Below are positions 42,410 through 51,477 of a DNA stretch of 64,000 nt, one piece after another. Positions within the stretch are counted from its first letter, which is position 1; the number at the start of each line of letters is the position of its first letter. Location: NCBI GenBank assembly GCA_963976625.1, contig CAXBLA010000014.1, forward strand, positions 1-64,000. Reading direction: 5' to 3'. The notes under the pieces are model-generated. The model ran no database searches. It was not told the origin of the DNA and worked only from the letters and a program-made list of their open reading frames with translations. A program made the translations under genes and the position numbers. This DNA is from UBA1924 sp963976625 (GTDB taxonomy: Bacteria > Planctomycetota > Phycisphaerae > Phycisphaerales > UBA1924).

Positions 42410-44143
42410 ATGAAGTTCACAGAACTCGGGCTCGCAGAGCCCATCGTTCGCGCGGTCTCTGACAAAGGCTACACGACTCCTTCTCCTATCCAGGCTCAGG
42501 CCATCCCCGTCGCTGTCCAGGGACGCGATGTGTTTGGATGTGCGCAGACGGGCACGGGCAAGACCTGTGCGTTCGCGCTGCCGATCTTGGATCGGTTGAC
42601 CAAAGACAACCCGGGCAAGCAGCGCAAGGGCGGGTTCGGACGCGCCCCGCGTGCGTTGGTGCTCGCGCCGACGCGCGAGCTGGCGATGCAGATCTTCGAC
42701 AGCTTTGTTTCCTACGGCAAGCATCTCAAGCACCTCCGCCACACCGTCGTCTTCGGCGGCGTGAGCCAGGGCAAGCAGGTTCGCTCGCTGCGTGACGGCG
42801 TGGATGTGCTCGTCGCGACGCCGGGTCGTTTGCTCGACTTGATTAACCAGGGTCATATCGATCTCTCGAACATCGAGGTGCTTGTGCTCGACGAGGCCGA
42901 CCGGATGCTCGACATGGGCTTCATCAACGACATCCGCAAGGTGGTCGCGATGACCCGCGAAGACCGCCAGACGCTGTTCTTCTCGGCGACTGTGTCGCGC
43001 GAGATCCGCAAGCTCTCGGATTCGATCCTGACCAACCCGGTGAGCATCGAGACCGCGGTGGAATCGACGACTGTTGACGCGATCGAGCAGTGCATCTATA
43101 TGGTTGAACGGGAGCAGAAGCCCGAACTGCTCGAGCGTGTGCTGATGGACCCGATGGTCAGCCGATCGCTGGTGTTTTCTAAAACCAAGTATGGCTGTGA
43201 TAAGCTCGTCAAGATGCTGCGTCGGGCCAATATTGATGCTGAAGCGATTCATGGCGATAAGTCACAGAACGCACGCACCCGTGCGATGCGTCGATTCAAG
43301 TCTGGGTCGACCAAGATCCTGATCGCGACCGATATCGCGTCGCGTGGGATCGATGTGGACAACATCACCCATGTGGTCAACTACGACATGCCTCTGGATC
43401 CGGAGACCTATGTGCACCGGATCGGGCGGACGGCTCGGGCCGGGGCTCAGGGGATCGCGATCTCGTTCTGTGGGTTTGATGAGATCGGGCTGTATCGCCA
43501 GGTCGAACGCCGCTCGCAGATCCAGATCCCGGTGGGTCAGGATCACGATGACCTGACCTTCGAAGCGCCGCCGCCATCGCGCTCGGTGCGGAGTTCGCGT
43601 TCGGGCGGGGGCTACAAGGGCAAGCGAAACCAGGGCGGCTCACGCTTTGGTGGTGGGGGCGGCGGTCGTTCCGGTGGTCGTTCGGGCGGACGCAAATCCT
43701 ACGCCGAGCGCAACGGCAGCGCCGGGAGCCAGGGCGGGGGCGGCTATCAGGGTCGGTTCGGCTCGCGCGACGAGCGCAGTAATGATCAGGGTGAATCAGG
43801 TGCGCGTGAGGGCGGGGGAGACCGTCCACGCTCGGGCGGCAAGCATCGCAAGTCCAATGATCGCAGCAATGACCGAAGCAATGCAGGCGCACCATCCGGG
43901 GCAGGCAGCTACGCCGGCCCGGGGGCGAACGCTGAAGGCGGTGCTCGCCCTAAGAAGCCAAAGAAGCCCAAAATCAAGGTGAAAACCGGGGCGAAGGCCG
44001 GAGCCAAATCAGGTAGTAAGTCCAAGGGCCCCAAGGAGAGTTTCTCGGCTCGCACACCCAAGCCTAAAAAGGGCAACGGCTACCCGAAGAACAAGCCCGG
44101 CACGGGCGTCAAGCGGGCACCAGCCAAGGCGGCTTCACGCTAA
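42410..44143 (+). CDS. DEAD-box RNA helicase, RhlE-like, with basic tail
   Basis: The 577-aa ATP-dependent RNA helicase has the Q motif (PSPIQAQAIP), AQTGTGKT near residue 49, PTRELA, LDEADRMLDMGF, SAT, and the C-terminal HRIGRTARAG near 350. From about residue 400 it has a long Gly/Ser/Arg-rich then Lys/Pro-rich tail that should bind RNA and be disordered. RhlE-type helicases work in ribosome assembly and RNA decay. The start at MKFTELGL (42410) fits the family. The leader is long. Confidence 0.93.
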   Translation: MKFTELGLAEPIVRAVSDKGYTTPSPIQAQAIPVAVQGRDVFGCAQTGTGKTCAFALPILDRLTKDNPGKQRKGGFGRAPRALVLAPTRELAMQIFDSFVSYGKHLKHLRHTVVFGGVSQGKQVRSLRDGVDVLVATPGRLLDLINQGHIDLSNIEVLVLDEADRMLDMGFINDIRKVVAMTREDRQTLFFSATVSREIRKLSDSILTNPVSIETAVESTTVDAIEQCIYMVEREQKPELLERVLMDPMVSRSLVFSKTKYGCDKLVKMLRRANIDAEAIHGDKSQNARTRAMRRFKSGSTKILIATDIASRGIDVDNITHVVNYDMPLDPETYVHRIGRTARAGAQGIAISFCGFDEIGLYRQVERRSQIQIPVGQDHDDLTFEAPPPSRSVRSSRSGGGYKGKRNQGGSRFGGGGGGRSGGRSGGRKSYAERNGSAGSQGGGGYQGRFGSRDERSNDQGESGAREGGGDRPRSGGKHRKSNDRSNDRSNAGAPSGAGSYAGPGANAEGGARPKKPKKPKIKVKTGAKAGAKSGSKSKGPKESFSARTPKPKKGNGYPKNKPGTGVKRAPAKAASR

Positions 44144-44176
44144 GCTGGTCTCCTGATTGAGAACCATCCAACGAAG

Positions 44177-44204
44177 AACGCCCATGGGAATCCATGGGCG
44201 TTTT
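44177..44204. terminator. Bidirectional terminator between the helicase and mscL genes
   Basis: A perfect 11-bp stem AACGCCCATGG/CCATGGGCGTT with a GAAT loop is followed by TTTTC on the plus strand. The genes converge on it. Confidence 0.85.
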
Positions 44205-44247
44205 CGCTTCTCCATTGCATGTTGATGGTGTCGGAGACCGTGTCGGA

Positions 44248-44712
44248 TTAGTCTTTCTTGAGCAGGTCACGGATCTCGGTGAGGAGCAGGATATCGGCTG
44301 CTGGAGCCTTTGGCGGGGCGGCGGCTTCTTCGAACTCAAAGCTGGCTTTGGCCTTGTTGATCATCTTGACCATCATAAAAATCAGGAAGGCAAGGATTAG
44401 GAAGTTGAAGGCGATGGTGATGAAGTTCCCCCAAGCGAGGACAGGGCCAAGAGCACGGGCTTCGTCGAGGGGCATCGGCGCGCCTTCGTTGGCTGCTTGG
44501 AAGGCATCCACGCCTTCCCTCACATTTTGGGTGAGCCCGATGTACAGATTCGTAAAATCAGCCTTCCCCGCGATGCCCACAAGCGGCATGATGAGGTCGT
44601 CGATCGCGGACTTGATGATCAGCCCGAATGCGCCGCCGATGATGATGCCGATGGCCATGTCCATGACATTGCCCTTGACGGCGAACTCTTTAAACTCTTT
44701 GATCATACCCAT
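44248..44712 (-). CDS. mscL: Large-conductance mechanosensitive channel
   Basis: The 154-aa inner-membrane channel opens under hypo-osmotic shock. TM1 follows FAVKGNVMDMAIGIIIGGAFG; TM2 is FITIAFNFLILAFLIFMMVKMI. The periplasmic loop is about 15 residues longer than in E. coli, and the C-terminal helix is LLLTEIRDLLKKD. AAGGAGG precedes the ATG at 44712. Confidence 0.95.
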   Translation of the reverse strand: MGMIKEFKEFAVKGNVMDMAIGIIIGGAFGLIIKSAIDDLIMPLVGIAGKADFTNLYIGLTQNVREGVDAFQAANEGAPMPLDEARALGPVLAWGNFITIAFNFLILAFLIFMMVKMINKAKASFEFEEAAAPPKAPAADILLLTEIRDLLKKD

Positions 44713-44854
44713 GCGTGCCTCCTTCACTTTTGAGTGCGTAGGTGAGTGTTGATTCTGGTTGAATCAGGAGTGTCCCATGGGGATTGTAGAGCACATCGCC
44801 TGGAGCCGTACGCTCAGGGGGTGAAGTTGTTTGATGGGATGAAGGGCGAGTTGT

Positions 44855-45976
44855 TTACTTCCGGCGGTTGCGGATTTTTACTTTGCCGGTGCCCTTGGTG
44901 ATCTTGCCGATGATGTGGGCTTTCTCTCCGGATTTGGTGAGTCGGCGGACGACGGCGTCGGCGAAGGTCGGGCGGACGATCAGGCAGTAGCCGATGCCCA
45001 TGTTGAAGACGACGCGCATCTCGGATTCCTCGATGTCGCCGCGGTCTTGGAGCAGGTCGAAGATCGGGGGGACGGTCCAGGATTTTTCGTTGATGACCGC
45101 GTCGACCTGGTTATGGATGGCGCGGTTGAGGTTGCCTTCCATGCCGCCGCCGGTGATGTGGGCCATGCCCGAGATGATCTTCTTGACCTTGTAGGCACGC
45201 AGGAGCTTGACGATCGAGTCGGCGTAGATGCGGGTGGGTTCGAGGAGGACTTCACCGAGGGTGCGATCGGTCTCGAGCTCGGGGTAGGCTTTGTTGAGCT
45301 TGAGCTTGGCGTGTTTGATGACCTTGCGGACGAGGGAGTAGCCGTTGGAGTGCACGCCCGAGCTCTCGAGCCCGATGATGATGTCCCCGGGCTCGACGCG
45401 CAATGGGTTGGTGGCTTTCTTGAGTTCGACGACCCCGACGCTAAAGCCGGCCAGGTCGTACTCGTTGGGCTTGTAGAGGTCGTTCATCTCGGCGGTCTCG
45501 CCGCCGATCAGGGCGCACCCGGCTTGCTTGCAGCCCTCGCTGATGCCCTTGACGATGTCGAAGAGGACTTCTTGGTTGACCTTGTTGACGGCGATGTAGT
45601 CGAGGAAGAGCAGCGGCTCGGCGCCCTGGACGATCAGGTCGTTGACATTCATCGCGACGAGGTCGATCCCGACGGTGTCGTGCTTGTTCATCTCGATGGC
45701 GAGGTGGACCTTGGTGCCCACGCCGTCGGCGCAGGCGACGAGGACGGGGTCTTTGTGGTTGTGCTTGAAGAGCTGTTCGTTGTAGTCGAGGCGGAAGAGC
45801 CCGGCGAAGCCGCCCGGGTTGTCGATGACGCGTTGCCCGTGTGTCCGGCGCAAGAGCGAACCGATCGAGCCGACGAACTTGTCGCCTTCTTCGATGCTCA
45901 CGCCCGAATCGGCGTAGGTGAGGCGCTGCTTGTTTGATTTGGTGGAGGTTGAGCGACGAGTGGTTTTGCCAGCCAT
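44855..45976 (-). CDS. purM: Phosphoribosylformylglycinamidine cyclo-ligase
   Basis: PurM (AIR synthase) closes the imidazole ring in purine synthesis. Motifs: LTYADSGVSIEEGDKFV near residue 19, ACADGVGTKVHLAI, DLVAMNVNDLIVQGAEPLLFLDY, IGGETAEMNDLY, LESSGVHSNGYSLVR and ITGGGMEGNLNRAI. 373 aa includes a basic 15-residue N-terminal extension. A TATCCT hexamer six bases upstream suggests a leaderless message. Confidence 0.96.
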   Translation of the reverse strand: MAGKTTRRSTSTKSNKQRLTYADSGVSIEEGDKFVGSIGSLLRRTHGQRVIDNPGGFAGLFRLDYNEQLFKHNHKDPVLVACADGVGTKVHLAIEMNKHDTVGIDLVAMNVNDLIVQGAEPLLFLDYIAVNKVNQEVLFDIVKGISEGCKQAGCALIGGETAEMNDLYKPNEYDLAGFSVGVVELKKATNPLRVEPGDIIIGLESSGVHSNGYSLVRKVIKHAKLKLNKAYPELETDRTLGEVLLEPTRIYADSIVKLLRAYKVKKIISGMAHITGGGMEGNLNRAIHNQVDAVINEKSWTVPPIFDLLQDRGDIEESEMRVVFNMGIGYCLIVRPTFADAVVRRLTKSGEKAHIIGKITKGTGKVKIRNRRK

Positions 45977-45982
45977 GGGCAG

Positions 45983-45988
45983 AGGATA
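45983..45988 (-). promoter_or_regulatory. -10-like TATCCT, leaderless start of purM
   Basis: TATCCT ends six bases before the ATG at 45976. Confidence 0.4.
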
Positions 45989-46110
45989 GGTCGGGCGTGG
46001 GGCGATGGCTCTGCGAGCGAGGTTGAACGGCGAGAAAGGTCAGTGGGTTTTCACAGGATGGGCGATGGATTTGTTGGGCGGGCGGGGCACAAATCAGTGG
46101 GGGCTTTGGC

Positions 46111-46156
46111 TATAATCCGTTTATCCGAAACAACGGCTCCGTGCGCGCAGGCGCAC
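46111..46156 (+). promoter_or_regulatory. metK promoter -10 and leader hairpin
   Basis: TATAAT (46111-46116) is a perfect -10. The roughly 70-base leader carries a GTGCGC/GCGCAC hairpin (46141-46156) and TTCAATCC downstream. It does not match SAM-I or SAM-II riboswitch consensus by eye. Confidence 0.45.
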
Positions 46157-46190
46157 GATTCAATCCATGATGCAATCAAGGACTCACTCC

Positions 46191-47375
46191 ATGAGCGAAA
46201 CACAGCTATTTACCTCCGAATCGGTTTCTATGGGTCACCCCGACAAGGTCTCCGATCAGATCTCTGACGCGATTCTTGATGCGATGCTCGCCAATGACCC
46301 GCACTCACGCGTGGCCGTGGAGACCATGGTGTCCACCGGCATGGCGATGATCGCCGGCGAGGTGACGACCAAGGGCTATGTGGATATCCAGGATATCGTC
46401 CGCGGCGTGATCCGCGACATCGGCTACACCGATGGCGATATGCGGTTCGATGCCGAGTCGTGCGCTGTGATGGTCGCGATCAACCAGCAGTCCCCGGACA
46501 TCGCTCAGGGTGTGGATACCGAGGGGGCGGGCGACCAGGGCATGATGTTCGGGTTCGCGTGTAAGGAAACCGAAGAGCTGATGCCGCTGCCCATCATGCT
46601 GAGTCACCAGCTCGTCGCTCAGCAGGCCCATGTGCGTCGTAATGAGACCATCGTCGGCTTGCGTCCAGATGCCAAGAGCCAGGTGACCGTCGAGTACGAT
46701 CATGGCAAGCCTGTGCGTGTCGATACGGTTGTGCTCTCGACCCAGCACGGTCCTGAATGGAACAGCCGACAGGACGAGCTGACTCGCGAGGTGATCGAGC
46801 ACATCATCAAGCCTGTGCTCGGCGAGCTCTGGAACCCTGGGATCAAGCTGCATGTCAACCCGACGGGCCGATTCGAGATCGGCGGCCCGCACGGCGACTG
46901 CGGGCTTACTGGGCGCAAGATCATTGTCGATACCTACGGCGGTCGTGGTCGTCATGGCGGTGGGGCTTTCAGCGGCAAGGACCCGACGAAGGTCGACCGA
47001 TCTGCTGCGTACATGGCCCGTTATATCGCCAAGAATGTCGTCGCGGCTGATCTGGCCGACGAGTGCGAGGTGCAGCTCTCCTACGCCATCGGCGTCGCCG
47101 AGCCCACCAGCGTGTACATCGATACCTTCGGGACCGCCAAGGTCGACGAGGACAAGATCTCGGCGGCGGTCCGCAAGGTCTTCCCGCTGACCCCACGCGG
47201 GATCATCGAGACCCTCGAGCTCCGCAAGCCGATCTACGCCAAGACCGCCCGTCACGGGCACTTCGGACGCAAGGCCGTCGTCAAGAACGGTTTGAGCTTC
47301 TTCAACTGGGAGAAGACGGACAAGGCGGAGGCGCTCAAGGAAGCGTGCAATAGCGCCGCGCCCGCAGGGGCGTAA
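46191..47375 (+). CDS. metK: S-adenosylmethionine synthase
   Basis: MetK makes SAM from ATP and methionine. Motifs: FTSESVSMGHPDKVSDQISDAILD near residue 7, GEVTTKGYVD, the GAGDQG motif near 114, FEIGGPHGDCGLTGRKI near 225 with the TYGGRGRHGGGAFSGKDPTKVDRSA signature. 394 aa is normal. The start at 46191 has AAGGA upstream. The gene has a strong -10 and a terminator. Confidence 0.97.
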   Translation: MSETQLFTSESVSMGHPDKVSDQISDAILDAMLANDPHSRVAVETMVSTGMAMIAGEVTTKGYVDIQDIVRGVIRDIGYTDGDMRFDAESCAVMVAINQQSPDIAQGVDTEGAGDQGMMFGFACKETEELMPLPIMLSHQLVAQQAHVRRNETIVGLRPDAKSQVTVEYDHGKPVRVDTVVLSTQHGPEWNSRQDELTREVIEHIIKPVLGELWNPGIKLHVNPTGRFEIGGPHGDCGLTGRKIIVDTYGGRGRHGGGAFSGKDPTKVDRSAAYMARYIAKNVVAADLADECEVQLSYAIGVAEPTSVYIDTFGTAKVDEDKISAAVRKVFPLTPRGIIETLELRKPIYAKTARHGHFGRKAVVKNGLSFFNWEKTDKAEALKEACNSAAPAGA

Positions 47376-47403
47376 GGCGGGTTGATGGATCAGCAGTTCA
47401 AGG

Positions 47404-47431
47404 GCGTAACGCATTGCGGTACGCTTTTTTT
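47404..47431 (+). terminator. Intrinsic terminator after metK
   Basis: The stem GCGTA/TACGC is extended by CGC/GCG with one mismatch and followed by seven T residues. Confidence 0.85.
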
Positions 47432-47437
47432 CTGCGC

Positions 47438-48154
47438 TCAGTCCGACGAACGATTTAGATAGAGATTGCGTTTGATGATGGCCTGCTGGACACGGGGATC
47501 GAGCCCTTGGATCGGGTGTGGCCGTGTGTCTGGATTGGATAGGGCGGTACGGATGCTTGTTGAGGAGCAATCGATCATCGGGACCGGGACGATGATCGAA
47601 CGCCAATGATCGAGCTCGCTGGGGGTCCATGCATCGAGCGAACGGAGCTGGTCGATCAGCGTCGCTGGGGATGCGGCGTCATCGCGGAGCATGACGATCG
47701 CGTCGCGCCAGAACTCGGTGTATCGGCGCCAGCGGTGCATCGATCGGGCCTGGTCGGCGCCGATGAGGAAGCGGTTGGTGCCCGGGAGGTTGAGCTTGGC
47801 GATGCTGGCCCATGTGTCCGCCCAGTAGCTCGGTTGGTCGGGGTTGAGGGGGGCGTCGGCGATTTCTTGCGTCCAGATCGATGCGTTGTCCATGCCATCG
47901 AGTGCGATCGTGAGTAGCTCGATACGATCTTGGTCGGGGGCTGGGGCCGCGGCTTTGAATGGCGAGCGGGCCGCGGGGACATAGACAATATGAGCATGGT
48001 CGAGGTGCTTTGCGATACGCTGAGGCAGTGCGACATGCCCCAGGTGCGGGGGGTCGAAGGAGCCGCCGAAGAACAGGCGGGTGGGCGCGGAGCGGGCTGC
48101 GGGACTCAGCTCGACGGGGGTGGTCTGGCGTTCGATGGGTGGGAGAGGTGGCAC
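47438..48154 (-). CDS. nadD: Nicotinate-nucleotide adenylyltransferase
   Basis: NadD adenylylates nicotinate mononucleotide in NAD synthesis. FFGGSFDPPHLGHVALPQRI is the HxGH nucleotidyl-transfer motif near residue 28. RFLIGADQARSMHRWRRYTEF and the C-terminal IDCSSTSIRTAL follow. I chose GTG at 48154; the frame is open from an ATG at 48238, which would add a Pro/Cys-rich lead of 28 residues. The start is therefore uncertain. Confidence 0.9.
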   Translation of the reverse strand: MPPLPPIERQTTPVELSPAARSAPTRLFFGGSFDPPHLGHVALPQRIAKHLDHAHIVYVPAARSPFKAAAPAPDQDRIELLTIALDGMDNASIWTQEIADAPLNPDQPSYWADTWASIAKLNLPGTNRFLIGADQARSMHRWRRYTEFWRDAIVMLRDDAASPATLIDQLRSLDAWTPSELDHWRSIIVPVPMIDCSSTSIRTALSNPDTRPHPIQGLDPRVQQAIIKRNLYLNRSSD

Positions 48155-48370
48155 GCTGTATTGTTGGCATGCGGGGCATCGGAGATGGATCGGCGGGTGG
48201 CTGGGTGTTCCGATAAGTGCGGAACATCGGCTATGCATGCCGGTTGGGCGTGTAAATTGGTCTAGGGGATCGTGGGATCAGTGGTGTTCGAGAAGGATTA
48301 AGTCAGAAATTGAGTCTGGGGTGAATTGCCGGGGCGAGGAGCCCGATGTTTTGAGGTGAGGAGAATTTTG

Positions 48371-48712
48371 ATGTCTGTACCCGATCCCAATACATTCAGT
48401 CTCGATATCAACGATCCAGAGGACGCGGAGCTGATCGAGTACTTCCTGGGCGAGCTGCCCGAGAAGGTCGATTTCATCAATGATGCCGCGGATCGCGTGG
48501 ATCTTGAGTCGTTGAAAAGGATCGCTCACCAGCTCAAGGGGGCCGCGCCGGGGTTTGGTTTCCCATCGATCGGCAGTGCGGCCAAAGAACTCGAAGGCAG
48601 CATCCGTCAGCTCGGCGATTCCGGTGAGGACATCGCCGGTGTCCGCGCCCAGATCGAGAGTCTCACCTCGTTGTGTCAGTCATATATCTCTACCAATCCA
48701 TTTAAGAAGTAA
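48371..48712 (+). CDS. HPt domain phosphotransfer protein
   Basis: The 113-aa four-helix HPt protein carries the phosphorylatable His in LKRIAHQLKGAAPGFGF near residue 47, followed by IGSAAKELEGSIR. It shuttles phosphate between a histidine kinase and response regulators. The GGDEF response regulator gene starts 60 bases downstream, so the two probably form one signalling unit. GAGGAG precedes ATG. No kinase gene is in the window. Confidence 0.9.
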   Translation: MSVPDPNTFSLDINDPEDAELIEYFLGELPEKVDFINDAADRVDLESLKRIAHQLKGAAPGFGFPSIGSAAKELEGSIRQLGDSGEDIAGVRAQIESLTSLCQSYISTNPFKK

Positions 48713-48772
48713 AGCATTTCCGCCTACGAATCGTCCCGAACTGATCGCCTACCCGCCGAGACTCACTGCCCA

Positions 48773-49732
48773 ATGACCGATGAGCAACTCAGCCAACTCG
48801 AATCACCGCCCGCGGTGCTGCTGATCGACGACTCGGAGTTCGTCCATCGGATACTCGATTCGCGTCTGCGATCCGAGTCGATCTCGTTGATCGGTGAGTA
48901 CGACGGCAAGGCGGGCATCGAGCGTGCGATCAAGGATCAGCCCGCGTTGATCTTGCTTGATCTTGACATGCCGGTGATGGACGGGTTCGAGGCTCTGCGA
49001 TTGCTCAAGGACGATCCGGTCACGAGGAACATTCCTGTCATTGTGATCTCGGGGCTCAACTCGTCTCAGGATAAAGTCACCGCGTTCGATCTGGGCGCGG
49101 TTGATTTCATTACCAAGCCGTTCGAGCTCACGGAGCTGCGGGCGCGGGTGCGTTCGTCGCTTAAGATGTCCGCCCTGCTGCGGATGCTCGAGCAGAAGGC
49201 CCAGATCGATGGGCTCAGTGGGCTTTATAACCGGGCGTATTTCGATGATCGTTTCCAGGAGGAGTACGATCGCTCGATGCGTCACGGGCAGCCGTTCTCA
49301 ATTGCGCTGATTGATCTCGACGAGTTTAAGCAGGTCAACGATACTTACGGGCACCCGGCGGGTGATATGGTGATCTCGGGTGTGGCTCGGTTGATCCTCC
49401 AGCAGTGCCGAAACATTGACATCGCGTGCCGATACGGCGGCGAAGAGTTTGTGCTGATCATGCCAGAAACAACCCCGGCCCAGGCGTTCACGCTCTGCGA
49501 GCGGATCCGTGCTGGCTGCGAGGCGTTGAGCTGGGCCCAGCACCCGAGCCGAAAGGTGACGCTTTCGTGCGGCGTGATCGGAGCCGATGACGGCAACTCG
49601 ATCAACAGCACCCCCCAGGCCCTGTTCGAGATGGTCGATCGGAATCTGTACCAGGCGAAGCAGAACGGGCGGAACCAGGTCAAGGCGAGCCACTTTGATG
49701 GGACGGCGTTGACGATCTCCAAGGCCGGCTGA
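48773..49732 (+). CDS. PleD-like response regulator / diguanylate cyclase
   Basis: The 319-aa protein has a receiver domain (VLLIDDSEF, phospho-Asp in LILLDLDMPVMDG near residue 63, conserved Lys in FITKPF). A GGDEF domain follows, with GLYNRAYF, LIDLDEFKQVNDTYGH and the catalytic YGGEEF near 226. The I-site RNID lies five residues before the GGEEF motif, so product inhibition is expected. It should make c-di-GMP when phosphorylated, probably via the adjacent HPt protein. Two PilZ-type proteins elsewhere in the window are possible effectors. Confidence 0.95.
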   Translation: MTDEQLSQLESPPAVLLIDDSEFVHRILDSRLRSESISLIGEYDGKAGIERAIKDQPALILLDLDMPVMDGFEALRLLKDDPVTRNIPVIVISGLNSSQDKVTAFDLGAVDFITKPFELTELRARVRSSLKMSALLRMLEQKAQIDGLSGLYNRAYFDDRFQEEYDRSMRHGQPFSIALIDLDEFKQVNDTYGHPAGDMVISGVARLILQQCRNIDIACRYGGEEFVLIMPETTPAQAFTLCERIRAGCEALSWAQHPSRKVTLSCGVIGADDGNSINSTPQALFEMVDRNLYQAKQNGRNQVKASHFDGTALTISKAG

Positions 49733-49815
49733 GATTACTTTTAAAACCAAGTGCAGTGTTTCTGTCTCGGGCTCGAAATCGATGGGCTTCGTTTGTGTGC
49801 GTTCATTGGCTGGAA

Positions 49816-49821
49816 TAGACT
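49816..49821 (+). promoter_or_regulatory. -10-like TAGACT, leaderless start of the slyX-like gene
   Basis: TAGACT ends five bases before the ATG at 49827. Confidence 0.45.
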
Positions 49822-49826
49822 CTGGT

Positions 49827-50093
49827 ATGAGCGAGTCGCCATCTACATCAAACCAGCCGAATCCAGAAGATCGGATCCTGAAGCTCGAAGAATCTTCGGG
49901 GTACACGGATCATCACATCGAGATACTCTCTGGAGAGATCGCGCAGATCAATAAAGCGATGCTGGGGCTGACCCGGCGGTTCTCGCAGATCGAGGCGCGA
50001 TTGAGTGAGATCAGCGATCGTGTGGGCGAGGATGCCCCCAATGTGCCCCCGCCGCACAGTGCTGGGCCGGATATTCCCAAAGACCCGCTCTGA
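49827..50093 (+). CDS. SlyX-like coiled-coil protein
   Basis: The 88-aa protein is a coiled coil (ILKLEESSGYTDHHIEILSGEIAQINKAM and FSQIEARLSEISDRV) followed by a Pro-rich tail containing PPPHS, reminiscent of the SlyX PPHY end. SlyX function is unknown. The start at 49827 fits the leaderless signal. Confidence 0.7.
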   Translation: MSESPSTSNQPNPEDRILKLEESSGYTDHHIEILSGEIAQINKAMLGLTRRFSQIEARLSEISDRVGEDAPNVPPPHSAGPDIPKDPL

Positions 50094-50158
50094 GTCCTGC
50101 CCTGAGATCAGTTCGTACATGCGAGCAGATGGGCAAGAACCATGCCCAGAATCCTGCG

Positions 50159-50164
50159 TATACT
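50159..50164 (+). promoter_or_regulatory. -10-like TATACT, leaderless start of the small lipoprotein gene
   Basis: TATACT ends five bases before the ATG at 50170. Confidence 0.5.
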
Positions 50165-50169
50165 CACCC

Positions 50170-50490
50170 ATGAAGACGAGTAAACGAACAGTGGGGATGC
50201 GCGGCGCGTGTCTGATTGGGCTGGGGACAACCGGGATGCTTCTGCTGGCTGGCTGTGTGACGGCTCAGGAGATGGGGCAGCTGCAAGAACGGCGCGTCGA
50301 GCTTCCTGAGGCTTCGGGGGCGGATGAATCGCTCGATCCACGCTTTGGGCTCACTGCGGATGCTCAGGACCCCAGCGAGCGCGACAAGGAGCTGGGCTAT
50401 GGGCGATGGAAGGCCAAGCCCGAGCCCACCGGCACGGCCAAGCCGACCGACCCGAGCCGACGCGGGAGCAGCTGGGGCACCACCCCCTGA
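50170..50490 (+). CDS. Small hypothetical lipoprotein
   Basis: The 106-aa protein has a signal with lipobox LLLAGC near residue 29. The mature part is short, charged and Pro/Gly-rich, and is probably disordered (DPSERDKELGYGRWKAKPEP). No family is recognised. The start follows a leaderless-type promoter. The gene is followed by yggS 149 bases downstream. Confidence 0.6.
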   Translation: MKTSKRTVGMRGACLIGLGTTGMLLLAGCVTAQEMGQLQERRVELPEASGADESLDPRFGLTADAQDPSERDKELGYGRWKAKPEPTGTAKPTDPSRRGSSWGTTP

Positions 50491-50639
50491 TTGCGGCTGG
50501 CGAATGCTTGACGGCTCGCCAATCCTGATGCTGAACACGAGTTCGTGCGGCCCGTGCTGTTTTTTCGGTGGAAATCGGGTATTGTCTGTCTATACGAATG
50601 ATTCGTGAGCAGATTTATACAGCCTGATAAGGAACCGAC

Positions 50640-51428
50640 ATGTCCACACTCAAAGAACGGTATCTGGAAGTGAAGCAACGCGTCGCCGATGCGGCGATTC
50701 GATCGGGGCGGACCCCCGAATCGGTGTACCTCGTGGCGGTGACCAAGTTCGCCGAGCCCGAGGATATCCGTGAGCTCATCGAGTTGGGGCACCGAGATTT
50801 CGGGGAGAACAAGGTTCAGCAGCTCGCCCAGCGGGCCAGCATCATCCAGGAATGGTTCGATCGCATGCGTTTGACGCCGCGGGTCACCAACGAGCACACC
50901 AGCTTTGATCCATCGACCCCGGTCCGCTGGCACATGATCGGTCACCTGCAGCGCAATAAGGTTCGCAAGATCGGGGATCTGGTGCGATTGGTGCACTCGG
51001 TCGATAGCCTGCGTCTGGCCGAAGAGATCCAGCAGATCGCCAACAAGCTCGACCGGACGGTCGATGTGCTGCTGCAGGTCAATGTGTCCAACGAGGACTC
51101 CAAGTTTGGCGTCCCGATCGCGGCAGCGGGCGCGATCGCCGAGCAGATCGACACAATGATCAATGTCCGCGTGCGTGGGCTGATGACCATGGCGCCGCTC
51201 ACCGAGAACCCGGAAGACTCCCGGGCTCACTTTGTGCGCTGCCGCGAGCTCTTTGAGGACCTTGTTCGCGAGGGCGTGGGCGAGGGGCACTTTGATCTGT
51301 TGTCGATGGGGATGAGCGGCGACTACGAGGTCGCGATCGAAGAGGGGGCCAACCTTGTGCGGGTGGGCTCTGCGATCTTTGGCAATGCCCATGAGCAGGA
51401 AGAAGTCGCCGAAGCCGAGACGATCTGA
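50640..51428 (+). CDS. YggS family PLP homeostasis protein
   Basis: The 262-aa alanine-racemase-like barrel lacks the racemase C-terminal domain. The PLP lysine is in VYLVAVTKFAEPEDIRELI near residue 37. FGENKVQQL, WHMIGHLQRNKVRKI, LLQVNVSNEDSKFG and LSMGMSGDYEVAI follow. It binds PLP and maintains B6 and amino-acid balance. An insertion after DRMRLTPRV is about 15 residues longer than in E. coli. AAGGA precedes ATG. Confidence 0.95.
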   Translation: MSTLKERYLEVKQRVADAAIRSGRTPESVYLVAVTKFAEPEDIRELIELGHRDFGENKVQQLAQRASIIQEWFDRMRLTPRVTNEHTSFDPSTPVRWHMIGHLQRNKVRKIGDLVRLVHSVDSLRLAEEIQQIANKLDRTVDVLLQVNVSNEDSKFGVPIAAAGAIAEQIDTMINVRVRGLMTMAPLTENPEDSRAHFVRCRELFEDLVREGVGEGHFDLLSMGMSGDYEVAIEEGANLVRVGSAIFGNAHEQEEVAEAETI

Positions 51429-51477
51429 ACCCTCAATCTGAATACTCGATAAGTTTTTGTAGGGGCCTGTGCTGGGC

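Noticed and set aside
46020..46190. SAM-II riboswitch before metK
   Set aside because: The hairpin lacks the pseudoknot partner and conserved loop bases of SAM-II.
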